A stretch of DNA of 64,000 bases from NCBI GenBank assembly GCA_036676415.1, contig JAKFCX010000013.1, positions 48,644 to 112,643 of the forward strand. The letters are read 5' to 3'. Numbering within the stretch: the stretch's first letter is position 1; each line of letters begins with the position of its first letter. The DNA comes from JAEZDC01 sp036676415 (GTDB lineage: Bacteria > Bacteroidota > Bacteroidia > Chitinophagales > Chitinophagaceae). Both the position numbers and the translations under genes were made by a program. Under the pieces are notes generated by a model. It ran no database searches and was not told where the DNA came from. It worked only from the letters and a program-made list of their open reading frames with translations. Of this stretch, positions 54,195 to 63,827 are shown one piece after another.

Positions 54195-57125
54195 TTAATT
54201 TCTGATCACCCGAATAGCCTTCGACTGATCACCACTTCTCACTGTTACAATATATGTTCCAGCAGTAAGTGAAGAAATGTTCAGGGAAATATTATTGTCT
54301 CCTGTAGCAAGCATTGCAGGTATCTGGTTTACTAATTTTCCATTCAAATCTGTAATAGATACATATGCCTTGTTGCTCAATGGAGATGTGATGGCAAGAT
54401 TTATAATATCTCTTGAAGGATTTGGATAAACAGACGTTATCTCAAAATCAGTAACACTGCCCTTGATAGTTATGATGGTACTGGTGAACCTGTATTGTCC
54501 ATCCCTGTCAATTTGTTTCAGGCGGTAATAGTTGGTGCCAGCCAGTGGTGCTTCATCAGTATAGCTGTAATTAATAGCGTTATTACTATTTCCACCTTCA
54601 GCTTTTGAAGCGATAGTAGCAATGCTGCTGAAATTCCTTCCGTCAGCACTACGTTGCAGTTCAAAGGCTTTGTTGTTATTTTCGCTTCCAGTTATCCATT
54701 GCAGTTTATTGATCTTTCCATCTCTGTAACCATTGAAGCTGGTAAGTGTTACCGGTAGAACAATAGAACCTTCATCTGCACCTATATATACAGCCGTGGC
54801 ACTTCTTGTGGTACCATCATAATCTGTAGTGATACCTGCTATTGGTGCAGCAGCAAGATTGTTATCGCCATTTGAAGCTCCTGTAACATGCAGGTCACCC
54901 GTTGCAACGTCTGCAAAATTTACTGTGGTGGTTCTTGAATTAACATCGGCACTGTTTGTTTTATATGTGGCCAGGTCATTATTCGTGCTACCCCACATAG
55001 CGATAGTGAGTGGATTAACTGTATAAAGTACATTGGCATCAGATGTAAATCCTGTGGCAGGAGTCGTTTCACTATTTACAACAGCATAATGCGAACCGCC
55101 ACCACCGGTACGGGCATTGTATAAAATATTATTCTTAACGCTCATTGGAGTGAGGATGCCTGTTCCAAATAATTCTGTACCTCTTACTACTGCTGCAGAA
55201 CGTTTGTCTCCTGATGCTGCTGTTCCACCAATATAGATCGAGTTATGATACACATTCACCGGCCCCGTTGCATTGAAGTTCTGCAGAAAACCAAACACCT
55301 GCACACCTTCTGCTACACCTGTACCAAGGGATATAAAATTATTAGATGTCGTAGACGTTCCTGTTGCATTTCTAACAGTAATTCCTACAATGCCTGGTGC
55401 TGTTGCACCTGTTGGTATTGCCCCATTCTTCAGGTCATAGATTCGGTTACGGGAAATATCATGAAGGCCGGTACTTGCCAGTATGCCAATTACAACAGCA
55501 CCAAAGTTGCCCGTGTTAAGTGCCGAAAGATTGTATATCGTGTTCTGGGATATGATCTGAACGTCTGTATTACCTGCTACACTTGCACCAGCCATATGTA
55601 TACCTGTGGCTACACCGCTTCCATAGTTAGCAAGTGTTGATGTTGTACTTAGGCTGTGTATCGTGTTAGTGGAAATATTTACTTTCGGATAAAGCAAAGC
55701 GGTAGACCCGGTTCCCTGTGTGGTAACCGTGCCAATGCCCCTGATGAAAGAAGCAGTAACACCGGCAAAAGGTACGTTTATGGAGCTAATGGTATTGCCT
55801 GTTACATTAAAAGTGGGGTTGGATTTTGCTGTATTTGTAAGTGAGGCAGAAGAAGATGATTCAAGCCTGATGCCGTGCAGGTTTACATCTCCGGCTATAC
55901 CTCCTGAATTTGCAGTAATAGCAGTAATGGTGTTATTGGTCAGGTTAAAAGTAGGGGTAACAGTTGCTGCAGCGGTGGTTACCCTTGCATTAACATGCAT
56001 CGCACTGAAGTTCACGAACCCATTGCTGTTTGTGATAGAAATATTGCTGACCTCGTTACCGGTAAAAGTCGTTGTACCATTGTATCCGCCAATAAATCCA
56101 AAAATGCCGGCATTGGCAAAAGATCCGGCCGAAGCGCTATAAGTAATGCTGATGTTCTTAACCTGGTTATTACTCACCATATTTCCAGTGCCACCGGTTT
56201 CTACATCAAGGCCAATAAAACCCAATGCATTTGTGCCTGAGGCAGTAACCGTCATGTTGCCTGTTGCAGAAGGAGCATTGCCACCAATAAAGTTCCCGGT
56301 TACCATGTGAAAATCGCTGGTAAATGTGGGAACAATTAAAATACCTCTTACAATAAATTGCTGACCACTGATTACCGGGGCAGTATTATAAATGCTGTTA
56401 TTCTGAATGGTCCACTGATCGTTGCCACCTGCTAACGATACTGCTACTGCACCTCCAATAGTAGTATTTATATAATTGTATAACCTTGAATCTTTCAATG
56501 TATTTTGAAAGTTTGATGCAGTGGCACTACTGGTTGTTCCCGCAGAAAACAAAAGGCATATTGCCTGGTTATTACCATTGATGTCACAGTTGTCAATTGT
56601 ATTTCCGTTATTTCCGGTTGTACCAGTGCCAAAAGAAATAACACCTGAGTTAATAACAGGGGATGCTGCTGTACCTGTAAAACTTGCTGTGTTCCCGCTG
56701 ATGGCAGCATTCCTGATGGTATTATTCGTAGCATCATTTACAAAATTGATTACCGATCCTGTTGTATTTGTGTTGATGATTTGCAGCGTACTGTTACCAT
56801 TGAGATTCACATTATCAGCACCATCGAACCGTATCGTAGCTCCGGTAAGATTTGAAGTAATGATTGCTGCCGCTGTTGCATTGATCGCAATACTTGTATA
56901 AGAAGCCGACCCTGTTCCACTTGCATTCAAGACAGCAGTAGCGGTTTCTACGGTATTACCTGAAATGGAAATGGTGATCGCACCTGTATGAGTGCCTGCA
57001 TTAATAGCATCAAAAGCAGCTTTCAGCGTGGTATAGTTAGTCGCACCCACTGAAACTTGTGCAGAAGAAACAAAGCTCACTAATAAACAACTGATTAAAA
57101 TAAGACCGTGTAAAGTTTTACGCAT
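54195..57125 (-). CDS. T9SS type A sorting-domain protein with beta-helix repeats
   Basis: This is a 976-residue secreted protein. A signal peptide (MRKTLHGLILISCLLVSFVSSAQ) precedes about 730 residues of Asn/Thr/Gly/Ile-rich right-handed beta-helix repeats (GADNVNLNGNSTLQIINTN, NNTIRNAAISGNT, NNTITAITANSGG). A FN3-like stalk follows (LPVTLTSFNGYRDGKINKLQW ... NYYRLKQIDRDGQYRF) and then a type A sorting domain (SVYPNPSRDIINLAI ... GTYIVTVRSGDQSKAIRVIRN). Such helices often bind or cleave polysaccharides, but no catalytic signature is visible, so adhesion or a surface role is as likely. The stalk and tail resemble those of the protein at 16157-17413. ATG at 57125. The 243-bp gap 57126-57368 shows nothing clear. 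Confidence 0.92.
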   Translation of the reverse strand: MRKTLHGLILISCLLVSFVSSAQVSVGATNYTTLKAAFDAINAGTHTGAITISISGNTVETATAVLNASGTGSASYTSIAINATAAAIITSNLTGATIRFDGADNVNLNGNSTLQIINTNTTGSVINFVNDATNNTIRNAAISGNTASFTGTAASPVINSGVISFGTGTTGNNGNTIDNCDINGNNQAICLLFSAGTTSSATASNFQNTLKDSRLYNYINTTIGGAVAVSLAGGNDQWTIQNNSIYNTAPVISGQQFIVRGILIVPTFTSDFHMVTGNFIGGNAPSATGNMTVTASGTNALGFIGLDVETGGTGNMVSNNQVKNISITYSASAGSFANAGIFGFIGGYNGTTTFTGNEVSNISITNSNGFVNFSAMHVNARVTTAAATVTPTFNLTNNTITAITANSGGIAGDVNLHGIRLESSSSASLTNTAKSNPTFNVTGNTISSINVPFAGVTASFIRGIGTVTTQGTGSTALLYPKVNISTNTIHSLSTTSTLANYGSGVATGIHMAGASVAGNTDVQIISQNTIYNLSALNTGNFGAVVIGILASTGLHDISRNRIYDLKNGAIPTGATAPGIVGITVRNATGTSTTSNNFISLGTGVAEGVQVFGFLQNFNATGPVNVYHNSIYIGGTAASGDKRSAAVVRGTELFGTGILTPMSVKNNILYNARTGGGGSHYAVVNSETTPATGFTSDANVLYTVNPLTIAMWGSTNNDLATYKTNSADVNSRTTTVNFADVATGDLHVTGASNGDNNLAAAPIAGITTDYDGTTRSATAVYIGADEGSIVLPVTLTSFNGYRDGKINKLQWITGSENNNKAFELQRSADGRNFSSIATIASKAEGGNSNNAINYSYTDEAPLAGTNYYRLKQIDRDGQYRFTSTIITIKGSVTDFEITSVYPNPSRDIINLAITSPLSNKAYVSITDLNGKLVNQIPAMLATGDNNISLNISSLTAGTYIVTVRSGDQSKAIRVIRN

Positions 57126-57368
57126 AGTTTGTAACGTTTGTGAATGAAAATGATATTAACTGGTGATTTTTTTTCAAAAAAGAATAGATACCATCGCAGG
57201 CACCATATTCATGAGTCGGTTAAGCAACAATAATCATGCGCCAGTTTCATGAACCGTGCTGTTTTTTTAAAATAAAGTAAGTTGAAAAATCTATAATACT
57301 GGAGAAGCCCTTGCAAATTACCGGGAAACAAGTAGCAGCAATCTTTACAAAAGCGTTGATAACGCTCT

Positions 57369-57758
57369 CTATAATCTTTTCATCTTTGCGTTCCAGTAAA
57401 TGCCACCACCAATCAACCCAATAACGAAACCGATTGGCCCGGTAAAGAAAAGGCCGAATAAGGGACCAAGATTAGATTGCGGGTAAAAGATCATCGGTCC
57501 AAAAAAACCTACAACAAAACCAAGGGCACCCACAATCATTCCACCCAACAAAATCGAAGTTGCCAGGCCATGATTTATAATGCTTGTCTTTTTCCATACG
57601 AAGATGGCAGCACAGACAGCAATGAGTAATGAAACAATATGGGGAATGATTTCGCTATCACCCGGTAAGCTTATTAATGAAAAAGGCAGCCAGAAAATAA
57701 ATAGATAGCTGGCAACGAAAGCACAAATCGTTAAAATGATTCGGGTAGCATTCTTCAT
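57369..57758 (-). CDS. Hypothetical four-helix membrane protein
   Basis: This is a 129-residue integral membrane protein. Hydrophobic helices lie at TRIILTICAFVASYLFIFWL, IPHIVSLLIAVCAAIFVW, LATSILLGGMIVGALGFVVGFFGPMIF and LFGLFFTGPIGFVIGLIGGGIYW. The last two are Gly-rich, and the protein ends in a basic KMKRL. I do not recognise a family. ATG at 57758. It stands alone between the T9SS gene and the divergent flavoprotein gene, and no function is suggested by its neighbours. Confidence 0.75.
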   Translation of the reverse strand: MKNATRIILTICAFVASYLFIFWLPFSLISLPGDSEIIPHIVSLLIAVCAAIFVWKKTSIINHGLATSILLGGMIVGALGFVVGFFGPMIFYPQSNLGPLFGLFFTGPIGFVIGLIGGGIYWNAKMKRL

Positions 57759-57987
57759 ATTTGAGTATAATTAATGCACATGCTGATATTTACACGGGGC
57801 TAATTCATCCCGGAAAGTAAAATGTTGGTTGTTGTTCTGGCCATTAGCAACGATTAAGGCATAAGCTAAGTATGTTCAACCTGCTTATAATAACGAAGGA
57901 AAGACGAAGGATGAACGTAGGATAAATATAATGAATTGCTATAAAAACTACTATCTCAGTGCTGCTGATTCCTTTTCTTTGCCCTTC

Positions 57988-59220
57988 ATGCAACAACAAC
58001 TCATTGTGATTGGTGGTGGTGCCGCAGGATTTTTCTGTGCTATAAATGCAGCTGCCAATGATCCTTCGCTGAAAGTAACAATCATTGAAAAAAGCAGCAA
58101 GCTGCTTTCGAAAGTAAAAGTGAGTGGCGGTGGCAGGTGTAATGTTACCCATGCCTGTTTCGAGATCGATGAACTGGTGAAGCGTTACCCGAGAGGAAAG
58201 AACTTTTTAAAAAAAGCATTTTACTGGTTCAATACAAAAGATACAATAGCCTGGTTTGAAGAAAGAGGCGTGAAGCTGAAAACGGAAAGCGATGGAAGAA
58301 TGTTTCCTGAAACCAATACTTCACAAACCATCATTGATTGTTTATTGAAAGAAGCCAATAAGTACAACATCGAAATACTGATGAACTGTGAGGTCACAGA
58401 GATTGAAACACAAGACGGAGTCTTTAAACTGAAAACTTTAAACTCAAAACTGAGAACTTCAAACTTCCTCTGCATCGCTTCCGGTGGTTATCCAAAATCA
58501 TCACAGTTCAATTGGCTGAAACAATTAGGTCACACGATAGAAGAACCTGTTCCTTCTTTATTCACCTTTAATATGCCGGGCAATCCGATAACAGAATTAA
58601 TGGGTGTAAGTGTAGAACATGCAACAGTAAAAGTGGTCGGAACCAAATTGCAGGAACAGGGACCTTTATTAATTACACATTGGGGACTAAGCGGACCTGC
58701 AATATTAAAAACCTCGGCCTTGGGAGCAAGAGAACTGGCCGAGAAGAATTATCATTTCTCCATACAGGTGAACTGGCTGAAAGATTTCACAGAACAATCA
58801 GTAAGAGAAGAGTGGACACATTTACGAAGTCGTTTTTCTTCACAGAAAATATCCGCAAAAAATCCATTTGGTTTACCCAATCGTTTATGGGAGCATTTTC
58901 TAAAACAATCATCTGTTGATGCAAATAAGACATGGAGTGATATCAACTCCAAAGAACAGAATAATCTCATCCAGGCATTAACGGCTTCTGTATTCGAAGT
59001 AAAAGGCAAAACAACCTTTAAAGAAGAGTTTGTAACCTGTGGTGGGATTAAACTTTCAGAGATCGATCCGAATACCATGCAAAGCAAAAAGTTGCCCGGA
59101 CTTTATTTTGCCGGCGAGGTCATGGATATAGATGGCATCACCGGTGGATTTAACTTTCAAAATGCCTGGACCAGTGGATGGATCGCGGCAAGATCAATTG
59201 CATCAAACTCAGCCCAGTAA
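57988..59220 (+). CDS. BaiN/HI0933-family NAD(P)/FAD oxidoreductase
   Basis: This 410-residue flavoprotein of the HI0933/BaiN family starts at ATG 57988 (MQQQLIVIGGGAAGFFCAI). The FAD-binding GGGAAG is at 9-14, followed by EKSSKLLSKVKVSGGGRCNVTH, the family hallmark. The ASGGYPKSSQFNWLKQLGHTI, THWGLSGPAIL and PGLYFAGEVMDIDGITGGFNFQNAWTSGWIA segments are also classical. The physiological substrate is unknown for most members. The frame opens at 57931, but a one-mismatch -7 box (TTTCTTTG) ends 6 nt before 57988, and the family starts there. Confidence 0.9.
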   Translation: MQQQLIVIGGGAAGFFCAINAAANDPSLKVTIIEKSSKLLSKVKVSGGGRCNVTHACFEIDELVKRYPRGKNFLKKAFYWFNTKDTIAWFEERGVKLKTESDGRMFPETNTSQTIIDCLLKEANKYNIEILMNCEVTEIETQDGVFKLKTLNSKLRTSNFLCIASGGYPKSSQFNWLKQLGHTIEEPVPSLFTFNMPGNPITELMGVSVEHATVKVVGTKLQEQGPLLITHWGLSGPAILKTSALGARELAEKNYHFSIQVNWLKDFTEQSVREEWTHLRSRFSSQKISAKNPFGLPNRLWEHFLKQSSVDANKTWSDINSKEQNNLIQALTASVFEVKGKTTFKEEFVTCGGIKLSEIDPNTMQSKKLPGLYFAGEVMDIDGITGGFNFQNAWTSGWIAARSIASNSAQ

Positions 59221-59231
59221 ATATTAGAAAC

Positions 59232-59279
59232 TACAAGAGTGCGACGCAACGACAGCTGAATAGCAGTACTTTAGCTGGC
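59232..59279 (+). repeat. Dispersed intergenic repeat, copy H
   Basis: This is the best-preserved single copy: TACAAGAGTGCGACGCAACG, then ACAGCTGAATAGCAGTAC, then TTTAGCTGGCTC. The tail holds CAGCT/AGCTG inverted arms. It starts 12 bp after the flavoprotein stop and lies before the metalloprotease gene. Confidence 0.85.
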
Positions 59280-59435
59280 TCCCATCCCAATTCACCAATC
59301 ACAATATCCTGAAGCCACTCATAATATTCATTTCCCTTTCAGGAATATTCAGCCTACATTCATTACCTGAAAATTGACGGCCCACAGATGTTTAATGCTG
59401 CATCCGGCCTAATAAGAAAATAAAAAACCAAACAG

Positions 59436-62009
59436 ATGAAACAAAATTTCCTACTTGCACTAGCTGCAGGCTGTGTACTCAGCTTGTCGGTAAATGCACA
59501 GGCACCGGCCACAGGTGCTAAGCCGGCCAGCGATACGTCGAAGCCGGCAGGTCCTAAAAAGCCAACGCTGGCAGAGAAAACAAAAGGCATGAAAAAACAT
59601 GCAGGTCTTTTTACACTCTTCCAGGATACTACTACAGGTAGTTTACAGATGTATGTAAGAAAAGACCAATTGGGTAAAGACTTTATTTACCAGAGTTTTT
59701 CTATCAACGGTCCTACGTCTTTGTTCCTGCACCAGAGTATGCACAGGCAAACTGCAGTATTCAAGATCGAAAGAGCTTATGATAAGCTGGAGTTTTCTGA
59801 GGTAAACACAAGGTTCTGGTACGATCAGAACAATCCCGTTAGCAAAACGGCTAATGTAGACAAACCGGAAACAGTTCTTTTCATTGATAAGTTTTCAGTA
59901 GAAGATTCTGCTGGTTATCTTATCAGCGTAGATCCGCTTTTCTTAAGCGATAAGATGGATCCTGTTAAGCCAACGGTAGCTCCAGGCCCGATGTCGTTTA
60001 TGATGTTTAATCTTGGTAACCTGAATCCAACAAAATCGAAGTATGCAAACGTTAGATCTTACCCTAACAATTCTGATATTGTTGTAGATCTTAACTATGA
60101 TAATCCGAATGCTTTGGTGAGTGGTGGAAATGACATCACTGATCCTCGTTATATCCGTGTTCGTATGCAACACAGTTTCCTCGAGATGCCGAAGACTGAT
60201 TTCAGATCAAGAGAAGATGATCCTCGTGTAGGTTATTTTTCACAAGAGAGAAACAACCAGACAAGTGTTCACCCGGTGAATTTTAAAGACATGATCAACC
60301 GCTGGAATCTTGTGAAGAAAGATCCTTCAGCTGCTGTGAGTGAACCTGTAGAGCCAATCGTATGGTGGATTGAAAACACTACACCACATGAATATCGCCA
60401 GACAATCATTGAAGCAGGTTTGAAATGGAACGAAGCTTTTGAAAAAGCTGGTTTCAGGAATGCTGTTGTAATGAAAGTAATGCCGGATGATGCTACCTGG
60501 GATCCTGCTGATATCCGTTACAACGTTATCCGTTGGGTATCTTCTGCAAATCCTCCTTACGGTGCAATCGGGCCAAGCTTTGTAAATCCTAAAACAGGAC
60601 AAATCTTAGGTTCTGACATTACTATTGAGTGGTTCAGCGGTAGCGCAACTCCGATCTTCGACGAATTATATACTGGTCCTTCTGCAGATCAACACAAGCT
60701 TCATTTCCCTGGAATGGATATGAATCATCATACAATGTGTACACTTGCCGGAGAATTGAAAGCTCAGTTTACTACAGGTTTAACTACATTGGAAGCTGCT
60801 GGTGCACCTGAAAGTGAGATCAAGGAAATGCATAAGCAATTCCTTACTTATCTTGTTATGCATGAAATGGGTCATACCCTTGGTTTGAACCACAACATGA
60901 AGGCAAGCCAGATGTTGTCTCCAACAGAAGCACATAATAAAGAGCTTACCCGCAGAATTGGTTTGATTGGTTCTGTGATGGATTATCCTGCTATCAATAT
61001 CGCTCTTGACAGAAGCAAACAAGGTGATTACTATACAACCAAAGCTGGTCCTTATGATCTTTGGGCAATTGAGTTTGGTTACAAACCATTCAGCAATGAA
61101 ACTGAAGAGAAAGAAGGTATCAACAAGATACTTTCCCGTAGCACAGAACCTTACCTTGTGTTTGGTAACGATGCTGATGATATGAGAGCTCCTGGTAAAG
61201 CAATTGATCCAAGAGTGAACGTGAACGACATGAGTAGTGATCCTATCGCTTATGCTGAAGACCGTTTTAAACTGGTGAATGGCTTAATGGGTAAACTGGT
61301 TAGCAAGTACAGCAAACCAGGTCAATCCTTCCAGGAACTAAGAAGCCGTTATGGAACATTACAAGGACAGAGAGCAGGAATGGCTGCTGCTGTTAGCCGT
61401 TTCATCGGTGGTGTTTATATTGACAGAAGCTTCCCTGAACAGAAGTCTGCGAATAAACCATTTACACCGGTTCCGGTTGAAACACAGAAGAAAGCTTTAA
61501 GTATTCTGAATAAATATGTATTTGCTCCTGATGCTTATAAAGAAGATGCACAGGTGTTTCCTTACCTGCAAATGCAGCGTCGTGGATTTAATTTCTTCTC
61601 TTCTACAGAAGATTACAAGATCACTGGTAACCTGAATGCAATTGGTGCAAGTGCATTGGCACACATCCTTCATCCAACAACATTGCAGCGTGTAACGAAC
61701 AGCCGTTTATATGGTAATTCTTACAGTGTTGCTGATGTATTGAATGATGTTGCTAAAGGAATATTTGATGCTGATATGGCTGGTAACGTAAACGTTTATC
61801 GCCAGTACCTGCAAACAACTTTCGTTAAGAATCTTGCAATGCTGGTGAATATGCCAGGTGTTGATGATGTAACAAAAGCTGGTGCACGTCATACATTGAA
61901 GAAGCTAAAAACAAAACTGGCAGCTCCGGCAGCTGCAGCTAACGAAGAAACAAAAGCACACAAAAGCAATCTGATCTTTTTGATAGATGATGCAACTGTA
62001 GTGAAGTAA
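59436..62009 (+). CDS. Exported zinc metalloprotease of the DUF5117/DUF5118 type
   Basis: This 857-residue protein has a signal peptide (MKQNFLLALAAGCVLSLSVNAQ) and a Pro/Ala/Lys-rich linker. A DUF5118/5117-like N-terminal region follows (KHAGLFTLFQDTTTGSLQMYVRKDQLGKDFIYQSFSINGP), then the metalloprotease domain. The zinc motif HEMGHTLGLNHN gives His476, Glu477, His480 and His486, the extended HExxHxxGxxH of the metzincin-like group, and SVMDYPAINIA downstream fits a Met-turn. A Gly/Lys/Ala-rich tail ends the protein. Large proteases of this family are frequent in Bacteroidota and thought to act in the periplasm; the substrate is unknown. ATG at 59436. Confidence 0.92.
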   Translation: MKQNFLLALAAGCVLSLSVNAQAPATGAKPASDTSKPAGPKKPTLAEKTKGMKKHAGLFTLFQDTTTGSLQMYVRKDQLGKDFIYQSFSINGPTSLFLHQSMHRQTAVFKIERAYDKLEFSEVNTRFWYDQNNPVSKTANVDKPETVLFIDKFSVEDSAGYLISVDPLFLSDKMDPVKPTVAPGPMSFMMFNLGNLNPTKSKYANVRSYPNNSDIVVDLNYDNPNALVSGGNDITDPRYIRVRMQHSFLEMPKTDFRSREDDPRVGYFSQERNNQTSVHPVNFKDMINRWNLVKKDPSAAVSEPVEPIVWWIENTTPHEYRQTIIEAGLKWNEAFEKAGFRNAVVMKVMPDDATWDPADIRYNVIRWVSSANPPYGAIGPSFVNPKTGQILGSDITIEWFSGSATPIFDELYTGPSADQHKLHFPGMDMNHHTMCTLAGELKAQFTTGLTTLEAAGAPESEIKEMHKQFLTYLVMHEMGHTLGLNHNMKASQMLSPTEAHNKELTRRIGLIGSVMDYPAINIALDRSKQGDYYTTKAGPYDLWAIEFGYKPFSNETEEKEGINKILSRSTEPYLVFGNDADDMRAPGKAIDPRVNVNDMSSDPIAYAEDRFKLVNGLMGKLVSKYSKPGQSFQELRSRYGTLQGQRAGMAAAVSRFIGGVYIDRSFPEQKSANKPFTPVPVETQKKALSILNKYVFAPDAYKEDAQVFPYLQMQRRGFNFFSSTEDYKITGNLNAIGASALAHILHPTTLQRVTNSRLYGNSYSVADVLNDVAKGIFDADMAGNVNVYRQYLQTTFVKNLAMLVNMPGVDDVTKAGARHTLKKLKTKLAAPAAAANEETKAHKSNLIFLIDDATVVK

Positions 62010-62028
62010 TCTTTGGATTAATAATATA

Positions 62029-62062
62029 GAAAGGCGAAGATCATTCTTCGCCTTTCTTATTT
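62029..62062. terminator. Bidirectional terminator after the metalloprotease
   Basis: A perfect 12-bp stem GAAAGGCGAAGA/TCTTCGCCTTTC with loop TCAT is followed by TTATTTT. It separates genes ending at 62009 and 62088. Confidence 0.88.
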
Positions 62063-62087
62063 TCAAAAGAGTAAACTGTTCTACAAT

Positions 62088-62411
62088 TTAGATATCTAGT
62101 CCAAAGGTTTGTTGTATCCAGCCTGTGGCAAAACCAACTACTACCAGTACAACGATCACGAGTAAAACGATCAACAGTATACTGGAAGCCGAAGACCTTC
62201 TTTTTACATACTTCTTTTGCTCCACTGAAGCTTTACCCAACTCGGCATCTGTGAGAAGCCTTGTTCTGATAAGCATCCCGGCATGCTTCGATGAAAAAAC
62301 ATCTACCTGCGATTGAGTATATACTATCTGCTCTGCAACAAATAATTCCTGGTTTCCTTTGGTATTATAAGCCTGAATGGCAATGGGGAATTGGTTGTCT
62401 TTAACCTTCAT
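62088..62411 (-). CDS. Hypothetical tail-anchored-type small membrane protein
   Basis: This 107-residue protein from ATG 62411 (MKVKDNQFPIAIQAYNTKG) has a soluble N-terminal part of about 65 residues, a basic junction (KKYVKRRSS) and a single very hydrophobic helix near the C-terminus (ILLIVLLVIVVLVVVGFATGW). It ends in IQQTFGLDI. The layout is that of a C-terminally anchored protein facing the cytoplasm. I do not recognise the family. The frame opens at 62441, but the Met at 62411 is the more natural start. Confidence 0.68.
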   Translation of the reverse strand: MKVKDNQFPIAIQAYNTKGNQELFVAEQIVYTQSQVDVFSSKHAGMLIRTRLLTDAELGKASVEQKKYVKRRSSASSILLIVLLVIVVLVVVGFATGWIQQTFGLDI

Positions 62412-62517
62412 ACTGCTGATTTTTAACTGAATACCCAGCAATTATGCTGCCAGCAGTGCCGCTAGCTAGAATCGTTGGCGGTCATTCCTGGCATCAGACA
62501 TCTTACATCAGACATCC

Positions 62518-63708
62518 TTAGCCTCTCTTTCTACGGTCCAGTTCAGTTTTGATCAGCTGAAGTTCTTTGCCTGTCTGTCCACTTACACTGCTATTCTCCT
62601 GTGCTCTTCTCATCAAGTAAGGAATCACATCTTTCATTGGTCCGAAAGGAAGGTACTTGCTTACATTGAATCCTTCTTTGGCAAGATTGAAAGTGATATG
62701 ATCGCTCATACCAAATAGCTGCGAAAAGTGTACATGTGGGTGATTGTGAGGTATGCCTTTTTCCTGCATCAAAGTGGCAGCAAGAAAATTACTTCTTTCA
62801 TTATGAGAGCCTACACACACTGCAATATCTTCGATATTATCGATACAATATTTTACCGCGGCATCGTAGTCACGATCTGATGATTCTTTATTTGGTTGGA
62901 TAGGAGATGGATAACCATGTTCTGCAGCTCTCTCTCTTTCTTTCTCCATATAAGCACCACGAACTAGTTTTTCTCCGAGGATAAATCCTTGTTCTTTGGC
63001 TATTCGATGTGAAAGTTTCAGAAAATCCAGCCTGTCATGACGATACAGCTGAATGGTATTATAAACAATCACTCTTTCTTTGTTGAATTCCTGCATCATC
63101 TCCATCGCCAATCTGTCAACAGGATCCTGTATCCAGGTTTCCTCGGCATCGAGCATTACGCCAATGTTCTTTTCCCTAGCCACTTCACATATGCGATACA
63201 TTCTTTCTCTCACCCTGTTCCATTCTTCCTGTTCCGCTTCATGATCGTGGATACCACTTCTTAGTCTCGGAGCTTCATGTAAAGCTTGCAACAATCCAAA
63301 CCTTGCCATACCGGTAAGTTTGATACTGATGTATGGAATATTGGGTTGCGTGGCAGCATACTGTATGTTCTTTATAAACTGTTCGCAGGCATGTTCAAAA
63401 TTGGCTTCACCTTCCTTTCCTTCAACACCATAATCGAGTATCACTTTCACATTGAACTCGGCCAGTTTTTGTGCCGCAGGTTTTGTTTCTTCAAGTGTTT
63501 CACCTCCTACAAACTGGCGGAATATGGTATTCCGAATCAGCTTGTCAATAATAGGGAGTTTACCCCTTACTACCAAAGGCGTAATTCTAGTACCGATCTG
63601 AACCAACCACTGGTATCCCATGGTACTAAAAAGTACTCTGGCTTGTTTTAGATCTTTGGTGGACTTGTAAGCGAAAGCGTTTTTTGTGTTGTCGAAAGAA
63701 AGCTCCAT
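62518..63708 (-). CDS. Proline dehydrogenase
   Basis: This FAD enzyme oxidises proline to pyrroline-5-carboxylate and passes electrons to the respiratory chain. The 396-residue monofunctional protein has the (beta/alpha)8 core with ISIKLTGMARFGLL, GVMLDAEETWIQDP, YNTIQLYRHDRLDFL, LVRGAYMEKERERAAEHGYPSPIQPNKESSDRDYDAA, VGSHNERSN and QLFGMSDHITF. The C-terminal PYLMRRAQENSSVSGQ contains the paired Arg residues that hold the proline carboxylate. The second PutA activity (P5C dehydrogenase) is not fused here. ATG at 63708, divergent from the thioesterase gene. Confidence 0.94.
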   Translation of the reverse strand: MELSFDNTKNAFAYKSTKDLKQARVLFSTMGYQWLVQIGTRITPLVVRGKLPIIDKLIRNTIFRQFVGGETLEETKPAAQKLAEFNVKVILDYGVEGKEGEANFEHACEQFIKNIQYAATQPNIPYISIKLTGMARFGLLQALHEAPRLRSGIHDHEAEQEEWNRVRERMYRICEVAREKNIGVMLDAEETWIQDPVDRLAMEMMQEFNKERVIVYNTIQLYRHDRLDFLKLSHRIAKEQGFILGEKLVRGAYMEKERERAAEHGYPSPIQPNKESSDRDYDAAVKYCIDNIEDIAVCVGSHNERSNFLAATLMQEKGIPHNHPHVHFSQLFGMSDHITFNLAKEGFNVSKYLPFGPMKDVIPYLMRRAQENSSVSGQTGKELQLIKTELDRRKRG

Positions 63709-63804
63709 CGTCTCAGGTTCTTTGGTAAACTAACATATGTTCGTTGCGAATATCGGTATAAAAGATTACCGAAAAAACTAACTTTCGTCATGTGTATCTC
63801 CCTA

Positions 63805-63812
63805 TATCTTTG
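63805..63812 (+). promoter_or_regulatory. -7 promoter box of the thioesterase gene
   Basis: TATCTTTG is an exact TAnnTTTG match 15 bp before ATG 63828. Confidence 0.62.
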
Positions 63813-63827
63813 CTTCAAATACATGCA

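Noticed and set aside
55245..56142. Plus-strand open frames of up to 140 codons opposite the T9SS beta-helix gene
   Set aside because: They are antisense shadows produced by the repetitive Asn/Thr/Ala codons of the real gene; no start or promoter signals.
54195..57125. Repetitive DNA that could look like a CRISPR or tandem array
   Set aside because: The repeats are protein-level beta-helix rungs with variable spacing; there is no constant direct repeat with unique spacers.
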